Positions 24,737-32,353 of a stretch of DNA of 43,819 nucleotides are shown piece by piece. The position numbers and the translations under genes are program-made. The stretch spans positions 1-43,819 of the forward strand of contig NZ_JALHQI010000020.1 in NCBI RefSeq assembly GCF_022842045.1. The letters are read 5' to 3'. The notes beneath the pieces were generated by a model, which made no database searches, had not been told where the DNA came from, and was given only the letters and a program-made list of their open reading frames with translations. Source of the stretch: Arenimonas sp. Its GTDB lineage: Bacteria > Pseudomonadota > Gammaproteobacteria > Xanthomonadales > Xanthomonadaceae. The number at the start of each line of letters is the position of its first letter. The first letter of the stretch is position 1.

Positions 24737-26239
24737 TCAGGGATCGAGGTTGAACCAGGTGGCCTTGACCTCGGTGTACTTCTCGAAGGCGTGCAGCGAC
24801 TTGTCGCGGCCATTGCCGCTCTGCTTGTAGCCGCCGAAGGGCGCGGTCATGTCGCCGCCATCCCAGTAGTTCACCCAGACGCTGCCGGCGCGCAGCCTGC
24901 GGGCGACGCGGTGGGCGCGGTTGAGGTCGCTGGTGAACACGCCGGCGGCCAGGCCGTACTCGCTGTCGTTGGCCATGCGCAGGGCGTCTTCCTCGTTGTC
25001 GAAGGCGATGACGCTGAGCACCGGCCCGAAGATCTCCTCGCGGGCGATGGTGTGGCCGTGCTGCACGCCGTCGAAGATGGTCGGGGCGATGTAGCAACCG
25101 CCCTCGACCGTCTGCAGCCGCTCGCCGCCGATCACCACGCGCGCGCCTTCGGCCCGGCCCTTCTCGATGTAGCCGAGCACGCGCCCGGTCTGGGCCTCGT
25201 CCACCATCGCGCCCATCGCGGCGCCCGGCTCCAGCGGGTGCTGGGGCTGCATCTTGCGTCCGAACTCGGCCACCTTCGCCACGAACTCGTCCTTGATGCG
25301 GCGCTCGACGAACAGGCGCGAGGCCGCGGTGCAGACCTCGCCCTGGTTGTAGAAGATGCCGCTGGCCGCGGCCTTGGCGGCGCGCTCGAGGTTGGGTGCG
25401 TCGGCGAACACCAGGTTCGGGCTCTTGCCGCCGCACTCCATGTAGGCGCGCTTCATGTTCGAGCTGCCGGCGCAGACCATCAGGTGCTTGCCGACCGCCG
25501 TCGAACCGGTGAACACCAGGCCGTCCACGTCCATGTGCATCGCCAGCGGCTCGCCGGCGCCGCGGCCGGTACCCGGCACCACGTTGAACACGCCCTCCGG
25601 GATGCCCGCCTCGATCGCCAGCTCGGCGATGCGCAGCGCGCTCAGCGGGGACTTCTCGGAGGGCTTGAGCACCACCGAGTTGCCGGTGGCCAGCGCGGGG
25701 GCGATCTTCCAGCACGCCATCAGCAGCGGGAAGTTCCAGGGCACGATGGCGCCGATGACGCCCAGCGGCTCGCGCGTGACCAGGCCGAGCTCGTCATGCC
25801 CGGTGGGCGCGACTTCGCCGTAGACCTTGTCGATGGCTTCGCCGGTCCAGGCCATGCAGCGCACCGAGGCGGCCACGTCCACGTGCAGCGCGTCGCCGAC
25901 CGGCTTGCCCATGTCGAGCGCGTCGAGCAGCGCGAGCTCGTCGGCGTGCTGCTGGAGCAGCTGCGCGAAGTGCAGGATCACCTTCTTGCGCTGCACCGGC
26001 CGGGCGTTCGACCACTTGCCGGCGTCGAAGCTGCGGCGGGCCGCCACCACCGCGCGGTCGATGTCTACCGAACCGCACTCGGCCACGCGGGCCAGCAGGC
26101 GGCCGTCGATCGGGCTCAGGCAATCGAAGGTCTTGCCGCTGGCGGCGTCGACATACTGGCCGTCGATGAAGGCCTGGTGGCGGAGGCTGAGGCCGGCGGC
26201 GAGGTGTTCCCAGTCTTGGCGGGTCTTGGGCTTGGTCAT
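24737..26239 (-). CDS. puuC: Gamma-glutamyl-gamma-aminobutyraldehyde dehydrogenase (PuuC-like)
   Basis: A 500-residue aldehyde dehydrogenase. The ATG at 26239 gives the family start KTRQDWEHLAAGL with HQAFIDGQYVDAASGKTFDC. Active-site residues are N169 (IVPWNFP), E268 (MECGGKSPNL) and C303 (GEVCTAASR). The end region, WVNYWDGGDMTAPFGGYKQS then GNGRDKSLHAFEKYTEVKAT, is characteristic of PuuC/AldH. It would oxidise gamma-glutamyl-4-aminobutanal to gamma-glutamyl-GABA with NAD(P). It is transcribed from the puuR side, 78 bp after puuR, separated from it by a family A repeat. Confidence 0.9.
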   Translation of the reverse strand: MTKPKTRQDWEHLAAGLSLRHQAFIDGQYVDAASGKTFDCLSPIDGRLLARVAECGSVDIDRAVVAARRSFDAGKWSNARPVQRKKVILHFAQLLQQHADELALLDALDMGKPVGDALHVDVAASVRCMAWTGEAIDKVYGEVAPTGHDELGLVTREPLGVIGAIVPWNFPLLMACWKIAPALATGNSVVLKPSEKSPLSALRIAELAIEAGIPEGVFNVVPGTGRGAGEPLAMHMDVDGLVFTGSTAVGKHLMVCAGSSNMKRAYMECGGKSPNLVFADAPNLERAAKAAASGIFYNQGEVCTAASRLFVERRIKDEFVAKVAEFGRKMQPQHPLEPGAAMGAMVDEAQTGRVLGYIEKGRAEGARVVIGGERLQTVEGGCYIAPTIFDGVQHGHTIAREEIFGPVLSVIAFDNEEDALRMANDSEYGLAAGVFTSDLNRAHRVARRLRAGSVWVNYWDGGDMTAPFGGYKQSGNGRDKSLHAFEKYTEVKATWFNLDP

Positions 26240-26274
26240 GGTGGTCGTCCGGTCGCTGGGGCGGGGTGGGGAAT

Positions 26275-26311
26275 CCCCTCTCCCCAACCCCTCTCCCCAA
26301 GGGGAGAGGGG
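26275..26311. repeat. Intergenic palindromic repeat, family A (copy 2)
   Basis: CCCCTCTCCCC-AA-GGGGAGAGGGG forms a perfect hairpin at 26288-26311, preceded by another CCCCTCTCCCC. It lies between puuR and puuC and could attenuate read-through from one to the other. It is the same element as at 2925 and 29516. Confidence 0.8.
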
Positions 26312-26317
26312 CTTTCG

Positions 26318-26863
26318 TTAGAAGGTGGGCGGGGTGTTGGCGCTGACGAGGATGGCGGTGTCGGGGCCGACGTTGCGGAAGCGGTGGGGCTGGCGGCTTT
26401 CGAAGTAGTAGGCCTCGCCGGGGCCTAGCACGCGGACCTGGTCGCCGACGGTGACCTCGACCCGGCCCTGCACGATCACTCCGCCCTCCTCGCCGTCGTG
26501 GCTGAGCATGGTCTCGCCGGTGTCGCTGCCGGGCGGCATCACCTCGCGCAGGATGCACATCTGGCGGTTGGCGCGGTGCTGGCCGACCAGGAAATAGTGG
26601 ATCTCGTTGTTGCCAAGGTCGGGCTGTTCGTCGGCCGGGTAGAAGGGGCTGTCGCCGGTATCGCCCAGCTCCAGGGTGAAGAAGTCGGCCAGCGAGATCG
26701 GGATGCCGTCCAGCACCTTCTTGAGCGAACTGATGGACGGGCTGACCTTGTTCTGCTCGATCAGCGAGATGGTGGAGTTGGTGACGCCCACGCGCTTGGC
26801 CAGCTCCCGCTGGCTGAGGTTCTTGCTCTTGCGTACGGCCTGCAGCCGGATCCCGATATCCAA
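26318..26863 (-). CDS. puuR: PuuR-like transcriptional regulator (HTH + cupin)
   Basis: A 181-residue repressor. The N-terminal XRE-type HTH is IRLQAVRKSKNLSQRELAKR with VGVTNSTISLIEQNKVSPSI, very close to E. coli PuuR; the C-terminal half is a cupin (MLSHDGEEGGVIVQGRVEVT, GEAYYFESRQPHRFRN) and ends ILVSANTPPTF, compare ISAHTPTTF in E. coli. TTG at 26863 is chosen because GGAGGT lies 7 nt before it. A GTG at 26899 would fall upstream of the transcription start predicted from the promoter at 26890-26918. It probably represses the puu/pot genes until putrescine binds the cupin. Confidence 0.9.
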   Translation of the reverse strand: MDIGIRLQAVRKSKNLSQRELAKRVGVTNSTISLIEQNKVSPSISSLKKVLDGIPISLADFFTLELGDTGDSPFYPADEQPDLGNNEIHYFLVGQHRANRQMCILREVMPPGSDTGETMLSHDGEEGGVIVQGRVEVTVGDQVRVLGPGEAYYFESRQPHRFRNVGPDTAILVSANTPPTF

Positions 26864-26889
26864 TGCGCCCACCTCCGGATGTTGCGGAA

Positions 26890-26969
26890 TATTTAACACC
26901 CGACCCCGTCGGGGTCAAATAAATCGCGGGATTTGACCACGTTGTAAATTTTATTCAACGCGGTAAGCT
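26890..26969. promoter_or_regulatory. Divergent puuR/bauA promoters with nested palindromes
   Basis: puuR promoter on the minus strand: TTGACC (complement of 26913-26918), 17-bp spacer, TAAATA (complement of 26890-26895). bauA promoter candidate on the plus strand: TTGTAA 26942-26947, 16-bp spacer, TAAGCT 26964-26969. Palindromes: GACCCCGTCGGGGTC 26902-26916; GGTCAAAT (26913-26920) with ATTTGACC (26931-26938). The minus-strand GTTGAATAAAATTT (26946-26959) resembles the E. coli PuuR box as I recall it. PuuR binding is inferred. Confidence 0.55.
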
Positions 26970-26997
26970 GGCCGGCATCCGCCTCCGGAAGCCTGCC

Positions 26998-28347
26998 ATG
27001 ACCCCTGCCGACGACCTTGCCCACCAGGCCACCGCCGCGCCCGAGCACACCGACGCGTTCTGGATGCCGTTCACGGCTAACCGTCAGTTCAAGAAAACGC
27101 CGCGCCTGCTGGCCAGCGCCGAAGGCATGTACTACCGCAGCACCGACGGCCGCGAGATCCTCGACGGCACCGGCGGCCTGTGGTGCTGCAACGCCGGCCA
27201 CGCCCGCCCGCGCATCGTCAAGGCGATCCAGGAGCAGGCGGCCACGCTCGACTTCGCGCCCACCTTCCAGATGGGCCATCCCCTGCCCTTCGTGCTGGCC
27301 GAGCGCCTGAAGGCGATCGCGCCGGACGGGCTGGACCATGTCTTCTTCACCAATTCCGGCTCGGAGTCCGTGGACACCGCGCTCAAGATCGCCCTGGCCT
27401 ACCACCGTGCCCGCGGCGAGGGCCAGCGCACGCGCCTGATCGGCCGCGAGAAGGGCTACCACGGCGTCGGCTTCGGCGGCATCTCGGTTGGCGGCATGGT
27501 CAACAACCGCAAGTTCTTCGGCGCGATGCTCCCCGGCGTGGACCACCTGCGGCATACGCTCGACATCGCCCGCAACGGCTTCAACCGCGGGCTGCCCAAA
27601 CACGGCATCGAACTGGCCGAGGACCTGGAGCGGCTGGTGCAGCTGCACGACGCCAGCACGATCGCCGCCGTGATCGTCGAGCCCATCTCCGGCAGCGCCG
27701 GCGTGGTGCTGCCTCCCGAGGGTTACCTCAAGCGCCTGCGCGAGATCTGCGACAAGCACGGCATCCTGCTGATCTTCGACGAGGTCATCACCGGCTTCGG
27801 CCGCGTCGGCAAGGCCTTCGCGGCCCAGCGCTTCGGCGTCACGCCCGACCTGATCACCACCGCCAAGGGCCTCACCAACGGCGCGGTGCCGATGGGCGCG
27901 GTGTTCGCCAGCGGCAAGATCCACGACGCCTTCATGCACGGGCCGGAAGGCGCGATCGAGCTCTTCCACGGCTACACCTACTCCGGCCACCCGCTGGCCT
28001 GCGCCGCGGCCCTGGCGACGCTGGACACCTACCAGGAGGAAGGCCTGTTCGAGAAGGCGATCGAGCTGGGCGGCTACTGGGAAGACGCCATCCACGCCCT
28101 GAAGGGCCTGCCGAACGTGATCGACATCCGCAACTACGGCCTGATCGGCGCGGTGGAGCTGGCGGCCCGCGAGGGCGCCCCGGGTTCACGCGGCTACGAC
28201 GCCTTCAACCGGGCCTTCCACGACCAGAACCTGATGGTGCGCTGCACCGGCGACGTGCTGGCCCTGTCGCCGCCCCTGATCCTGCAAAAAGAGCACATCG
28301 ACCGGATTTTCGACCGCTTGGCCGCTACCATACGCGCCACCGCCTGA
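26998..28347 (+). CDS. bauA: Beta-alanine (omega-amino acid):pyruvate aminotransferase
   Basis: A 449-residue class-III aminotransferase. The N-terminal FWMPFTANRQFKKTPRLL is a hallmark of the omega-amino-acid:pyruvate group. Other elements: LDGTGGLWCCNAGHARPRIV, FFTNSGSESVDTALKIALAY, GREKGYHGVGFGGISVGGM, DEVITGFGRVGKAFA and the PLP lysine in TTAKGLTNGAVPMGAVF. It would convert beta-alanine plus pyruvate to malonate semialdehyde plus alanine, and probably accepts other omega-amines. It is divergent from puuR and followed by ald and mmsA, which handle its two products. Confidence 0.88.
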   Translation: MTPADDLAHQATAAPEHTDAFWMPFTANRQFKKTPRLLASAEGMYYRSTDGREILDGTGGLWCCNAGHARPRIVKAIQEQAATLDFAPTFQMGHPLPFVLAERLKAIAPDGLDHVFFTNSGSESVDTALKIALAYHRARGEGQRTRLIGREKGYHGVGFGGISVGGMVNNRKFFGAMLPGVDHLRHTLDIARNGFNRGLPKHGIELAEDLERLVQLHDASTIAAVIVEPISGSAGVVLPPEGYLKRLREICDKHGILLIFDEVITGFGRVGKAFAAQRFGVTPDLITTAKGLTNGAVPMGAVFASGKIHDAFMHGPEGAIELFHGYTYSGHPLACAAALATLDTYQEEGLFEKAIELGGYWEDAIHALKGLPNVIDIRNYGLIGAVELAAREGAPGSRGYDAFNRAFHDQNLMVRCTGDVLALSPPLILQKEHIDRIFDRLAATIRATA

Positions 28348-28393
28348 CCGGGCGGAAGAACCCAAGAACAGACCGCCCCGGGAGGGCAGCTCC

Positions 28394-29509
28394 ATGCTTA
28401 TCGGCGTCCCCAAGGAAATCAAGAACCACGAGTACCGCATCGGCCTGACCCCGGCCGGCGCGCGCGAACTGACCAGCCACGGCCACCAGGTCATCGTGCA
28501 GCGCGACGGCGGCAAGGCCATCGGCCTCACCAACGAGATGTACGAGAAGGCCGGCGCGCAGATCGTCGACAGCGCCGAGGAGATCTTCAAGCGCGCCGAC
28601 ATGATCATCAAGGTCAAGGAGCCGCAGCCGGTGGAATGCGCCATGCTGCGCCCGGGCCAGCTGCTCTACACCTACCTGCACCTGGCGCCGGATCCGGAGC
28701 AGACCAAGGCCCTGGTGAAGTCGGGCGCCACCTGCATCGCCTACGAAACCGTCACCGACCGCAAGGGCGGCCTGCCGCTGCTGGCGCCGATGTCGGAAGT
28801 GGCCGGCCGCATGTCCATCCAGGCCGGCGCGCACGCGCTCGAGAAGGCCCAGGGTGGCTCCGGCGTGCTGCTGGGCGGCGTGCCGGGCGTGAAGCCGGCC
28901 GAAGTGCTGGTGATCGGCGGCGGCGTGGTCGGCATCAACGCCGCGCGCATGGCCATGGGCCTGAACGCCCGCGTCACCATCCTCGACCGTTCGCTCGACC
29001 GCCTGAAGTACCTCGACGAGCTCTACGGCGACAAGATCACCACGCTCTACTCCACCATCGACGCGATCGAGGAACTGCTGCCGCAGTCCGACCTGGTGAT
29101 CGGCGCCGTGCTGATCCCGGGCGCCGCCGCGCCCAAGCTCGTCTCGCGCAAGCAGCTGGGCCTGATGAAGCCGGGCTCGGTGCTGGTGGACGTGGCGATC
29201 GACCAGGGCGGCTGCTTCGAGACCTCGAAGGCCACCACCCACCAGAACCCGACCTACGAAGTGGACGGCATCATCCACTACTGCGTCGCCAACATGCCGG
29301 GCGGCGTCGCCCGCACCTCCACCTTCGCCCTGACCAACGCCACCCTGCCCTACGCGGTGAAGCTGGCCAACAAGGGCGCGGCGGCGATGCTCGACGACGA
29401 GCACCTGCTCAACGGCCTGAACGTGCATGCCGGCAAGGTGACCTACGAAGCCGTGGCCAGGGACCTGGGCTACGACTACGTGCCGGCGGCGGCGGCATTG
29501 AAGGGCTGA
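28394..29509 (+). CDS. ald: Alanine dehydrogenase
   Basis: A 371-residue enzyme beginning [20 protein letters not shown]. It has the substrate residues in IIKVKEPQ and [13 protein letters not shown], the NAD fold [20 protein letters not shown] followed by VTILDRS, and the C-terminal [20 protein letters not shown]. It oxidatively deaminates L-alanine to pyruvate, NADH and ammonia. GGAGGG lies shortly before the ATG. Its position between an alanine-producing aminotransferase and mmsA suggests that it regenerates pyruvate as amino acceptor for BauA and SpuC. Confidence 0.95.
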   Translation: MLIGVPKEIKNHEYRIGLTPAGARELTSHGHQVIVQRDGGKAIGLTNEMYEKAGAQIVDSAEEIFKRADMIIKVKEPQPVECAMLRPGQLLYTYLHLAPDPEQTKALVKSGATCIAYETVTDRKGGLPLLAPMSEVAGRMSIQAGAHALEKAQGGSGVLLGGVPGVKPAEVLVIGGGVVGINAARMAMGLNARVTILDRSLDRLKYLDELYGDKITTLYSTIDAIEELLPQSDLVIGAVLIPGAAAPKLVSRKQLGLMKPGSVLVDVAIDQGGCFETSKATTHQNPTYEVDGIIHYCVANMPGGVARTSTFALTNATLPYAVKLANKGAAAMLDDEHLLNGLNVHAGKVTYEAVARDLGYDYVPAAAALKG

Positions 29510-29515
29510 GGAGCG

Positions 29516-29596
29516 CCCCCTCTCCCCAACCCCTCTCCCCAAGGGGAGAGGGCCAAGGACTCCCTCTCCCCTTGGGGAGAGGGCCGGGGAGAGGGG
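29516..29596. repeat. Two head-to-head family A repeats
   Basis: Copies at 29516-29552 and 29562-29596 are in opposite orientation, each with a CCCTCTCCCC/GGGGAGAGGG stem. They fill most of the gap between ald and mmsA and could form one long stem or two hairpins, separating the expression of these genes. Confidence 0.8.
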
Positions 29597-29631
29597 AAAC
29601 AACCTCGCCAATCCCCTACCCGAGACCCGCC

Positions 29632-31140
29632 ATGCCCCACACCGCACGCCCTATCCCGCACTTCATCAAGGGCCAGGCCTTCAGCGGCACCAGCGGCAGG
29701 CATGGCGACGTCTTCGACCCCGCCACCGGCGAAGTGCAGGCCCGGGTCGCGCTGGCCTCGCCCGCCGACGTCGATGCCGCGGTCTCCGCCGCCCAGGCCG
29801 CCTTCCCCGCCTGGGCCGCCACGACCCCGCTCAACCGCGCGCGGGTGCTGTTCAAGTTCAAGGAACTGCTGGAGGCCCACGCCGACGAGATCGCCGCGTG
29901 CATCACCTCCGAGCACGGCAAGGTGCTGGCCGACGCCCGCGGCGAGCTGACGCGTGGCCTGGAAGTGGTCGAGTTCGCCTGCGGCGCGCCGCACCTGCTC
30001 AAGGGCGAGCACTCCATGAACGTCGGCCGCGACGTGGATTCGTACACCGAGTACGCGCCGCTGGGCGTGGTCGCCGGCATCACGCCGTTCAACTTCCCGT
30101 GCATGGTGCCGATGTGGATGTTCCCGGTGGCGCTGGCCTGCGGCAACACCTTCGTGCTCAAGCCGTCCGAGCGCGACCCGGGCACGCCGATGATCCTGGC
30201 GCGGCTGCTGAAGGAGTCCGGGCTGCCCGACGGCGTCTTCAACGTGGTGCACGGCGACAAGGCCGCGGTGGACGCGCTGCTGGACGACCCGCGCGTGCAG
30301 GCGGTGAGCTTCGTCGGCTCGACGCCCATCGCCGAATGCATCTATGCCCGCGGCTGCGCCAATGGAAAGCGCGTGCAGGCGCTGGGCGGCGCCAAGAACC
30401 ACATGGTCGTGCTGCCCGACGCCGACCTCGACGGCGCGGCGAATGCGCTGCTGGGCGCCGGCTACGGCTCGGCCGGCGAGCGCTGCATGGCGATCTCGGT
30501 GGCGGTCTGCGTCGGCGACGCCACCGCCGATGCGCTGGTCGCGCGACTCAAGCCGATGGTGGAGGCGCTGCGCATCGGCCCGGGCTGCCAGGGCGATCCC
30601 GACATGGGGCCGCTGGTCACCGGCGCGCATCGCGACAAGGTGCGCGGCTATGTGGACGCAGGCGTGGCGGAAGGCGCGACGCTGGTGGTGGATGGCCGCG
30701 GCCTGCGCGTGGCCGGCGCCGAGGCCGGATTCTTCCTCGGCGGCTGCCTGTTCGACCACGTCACCCCGGCAATGCGCATCTACCGCGAGGAGATCTTCGG
30801 GCCGGTGCTGTGCGTGGTGCGGGTGCCGGATTTCGAGGCGGCGCTGGCGCTGGTCAACGCGCATGAATACGGCAACGGTACCGCGGTGTTCACCCGCGAC
30901 GGCGACGCCGCGCGGCAGTTTGCGCACCGCGTGCAGGCCGGCATGGTCGGCATCAACGTGCCGATCCCGGTGCCGATGGCTTTCCACAGCTTCGGCGGCT
31001 GGAAACGCTCGCTGTTCGGGCCGCTGCACGTGCACGGACCCGACGGCATCCGCTTCTACACCCGGCTCAAGACCGTGACCGCGCGCTGGCCCACCGGCGT
31101 GCGCGCGCAGGCCGAGTTCACGATGCCGACGATGAAGTAA
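29632..31140 (+). CDS. mmsA: CoA-acylating methylmalonate/malonate-semialdehyde dehydrogenase
   Basis: A 502-residue member of the CoA-dependent aldehyde dehydrogenases. The nucleophile is C285 ([14 protein letters not shown]). The usual general-base Glu is Asn256 ([11 protein letters not shown]), a hallmark of MmsA that permits CoA to resolve the thioester. Other features are [40 protein letters not shown] and [20 protein letters not shown]. It would convert malonate semialdehyde to acetyl-CoA, or methylmalonate semialdehyde to propionyl-CoA. Being downstream of bauA favours malonate semialdehyde, though a valine-catabolic role is possible. Confidence 0.92.
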   Translation: MPHTARPIPHFIKGQAFSGTSGRHGDVFDPATGEVQARVALASPADVDAAVSAAQAAFPAWAATTPLNRARVLFKFKELLEAHADEIAACITSEHGKVLADARGELTRGLEVVEFACGAPHLLKGEHSMNVGRDVDSYTEYAPLGVVAGITPFNFPCMVPMWMFPVALACGNTFVLKPSERDPGTPMILARLLKESGLPDGVFNVVHGDKAAVDALLDDPRVQAVSFVGSTPIAECIYARGCANGKRVQALGGAKNHMVVLPDADLDGAANALLGAGYGSAGERCMAISVAVCVGDATADALVARLKPMVEALRIGPGCQGDPDMGPLVTGAHRDKVRGYVDAGVAEGATLVVDGRGLRVAGAEAGFFLGGCLFDHVTPAMRIYREEIFGPVLCVVRVPDFEAALALVNAHEYGNGTAVFTRDGDAARQFAHRVQAGMVGINVPIPVPMAFHSFGGWKRSLFGPLHVHGPDGIRFYTRLKTVTARWPTGVRAQAEFTMPTMK

Positions 31141-31260
31141 GCGCTGGCGGAACTCCTACCCGCCGCCGCGCCGATGCGCTGACTACAGCGCGGACGCGCG
31201 CCCCTAGCCTGAGTCCAGCCCGCGCATCCCGCCCGGGCGCACACGGACCAGGAGACTGCC

Positions 31261-31647
31261 ATGAAGATCGGACCCGGACTGCTGCTCGCCGGCCTCGTCG
31301 CCGCAGCCGCTGCGCTCACGCCCGCCCCGGCGCGCGCCGCGCAGACCCACGACTGCACCGACGGCTGCTACATCATCACCTGCAACCTCGAGGTCTGCGC
31401 CGTGTGGCGCTGCGACGACCTGGGCTGCCGGCTGCTCAACACCTTCTATCGCAACTTCGAGGACATCTCGCCCAACCGCGCCGGCAAGCGCGCCGCGCCG
31501 GTGGCCGCCGACATCGCCCACGCCCGCGTTTGCCCGGCGGACAAGCCCTGCGAGCTTTACGAACTGAGCGTCGAGGGCGCCGTGCACCTGGGCAGCTTCG
31601 ACAATGTCGGCGACGTGCTGGAGGACCGCCGCGCGCTGCGGCGCTGA
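31261..31647 (+). CDS. Small Cys-rich secreted protein, unknown
   Basis: A 128-residue protein with a clear signal peptide (cleavage near ARA-A at residues 26-27). The mature part has eight cysteines at 32, 36, 41, 46, 51, 56, 91 and 97; five of them follow a C-x4-C-x4-C-x4-C-x4-C spacing. This suggests up to four disulfides, or a metal site, in a periplasmic or secreted protein. The C-terminal half is ordinary and acidic to mixed (YELSVEGAVHLGSFDNVGDV). No family was recognised. It is convergent with msrA, with 1 bp between the stops. The ATG at 31261 follows CAGGAG. Confidence 0.75.
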   Translation: MKIGPGLLLAGLVAAAAALTPAPARAAQTHDCTDGCYIITCNLEVCAVWRCDDLGCRLLNTFYRNFEDISPNRAGKRAAPVAADIAHARVCPADKPCELYELSVEGAVHLGSFDNVGDVLEDRRALRR

Positions 31648-31648
31648 G

Positions 31649-32275
31649 TCAGCGCAGCTTGTCGGGGAAGGCCTGCACCAGCTTGGCCACCTTGGGCAGC
31701 GACACGAACCGGATGTAGGGCTGCCCGGGGTTCTTCGCGGCGTAGTCGTGGTGGTAGGCCTCGGCCACGAAGAAGGCCTCCAGCGGCTCGATGCGGGTGG
31801 CCAGGCGGGCGGCGAAGGCGCCCGAGGCGTCGAGCTGGGCCAGGTAGGCGCGCGCCACCTGCTCCTGCCCGGCGTCGAGCGGGAACAGCGCCGAGCGGTA
31901 CTGCGGGCCGACGTCGTTGCCCTGCCGGTCCTTTTGGGTCGGGTCGTGTGCCACCGCGAAGAAGACCTTGAGCAGTTGGCCGTAGCTGAGCTGCATCGGG
32001 TCGTAGAGGATGCGGATGGCCTCGGCGTGCGCGGTCTCGCCGCTGCACACCGCCTTGTAGTTGGCGGTGTCGGCGTCGCCGCCGGCGTAGCCCGGCACCA
32101 CGTCGGTGACGCCGGCCAGCTGGCGGTAAACCGCCTCGGTGCACCAGAAACAGCCGCCGGCCAGCACGGCTTCGCCGCGGTCGGCGGCGGTGGGCACGTC
32201 TACGGCGGGGTCGGGGACTTTCGCCGGCGGCACGCGCAGGCCAGAGCCGGGAAGATCGCAGGTCGGGTCGGCCAT
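31649..32275 (-). CDS. msrA: Peptide methionine sulfoxide reductase MsrA
   Basis: A 208-residue MsrA. The catalytic motif GGCFWCTEAVY starts at residue 40, with the nucleophile C42. Further family features are VVPGYAGGDADTANYKAVCS, AEAIRILYDP, FFAVAHDPTQKDRQGNDVGP and AYHHDYAAKN. It reduces Met-S-sulfoxide in proteins, with thioredoxin as electron donor. The ~30 N-terminal residues before EAVLAGG carry no recognisable export signal, so it is probably cytoplasmic. The C-terminus lacks the usual late recycling Cys; C67 (KAVCSGE) may serve. Confidence 0.94.
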   Translation of the reverse strand: MADPTCDLPGSGLRVPPAKVPDPAVDVPTAADRGEAVLAGGCFWCTEAVYRQLAGVTDVVPGYAGGDADTANYKAVCSGETAHAEAIRILYDPMQLSYGQLLKVFFAVAHDPTQKDRQGNDVGPQYRSALFPLDAGQEQVARAYLAQLDASGAFAARLATRIEPLEAFFVAEAYHHDYAAKNPGQPYIRFVSLPKVAKLVQAFPDKLR

Positions 32276-32353
32276 GTCATGACTCCGTAGGGGATGCCAT
32301 CTTGCCCCCGCGCATGCGAACCGGGTGCGAAGGCGGCCGGCGCGGGCGAACGG

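Noticed and set aside
31141..31260. GCGCTG-ACTA-CAGCGC hairpin after mmsA as a terminator
   Set aside because: Only six base pairs and no T-run; too weak to annotate.
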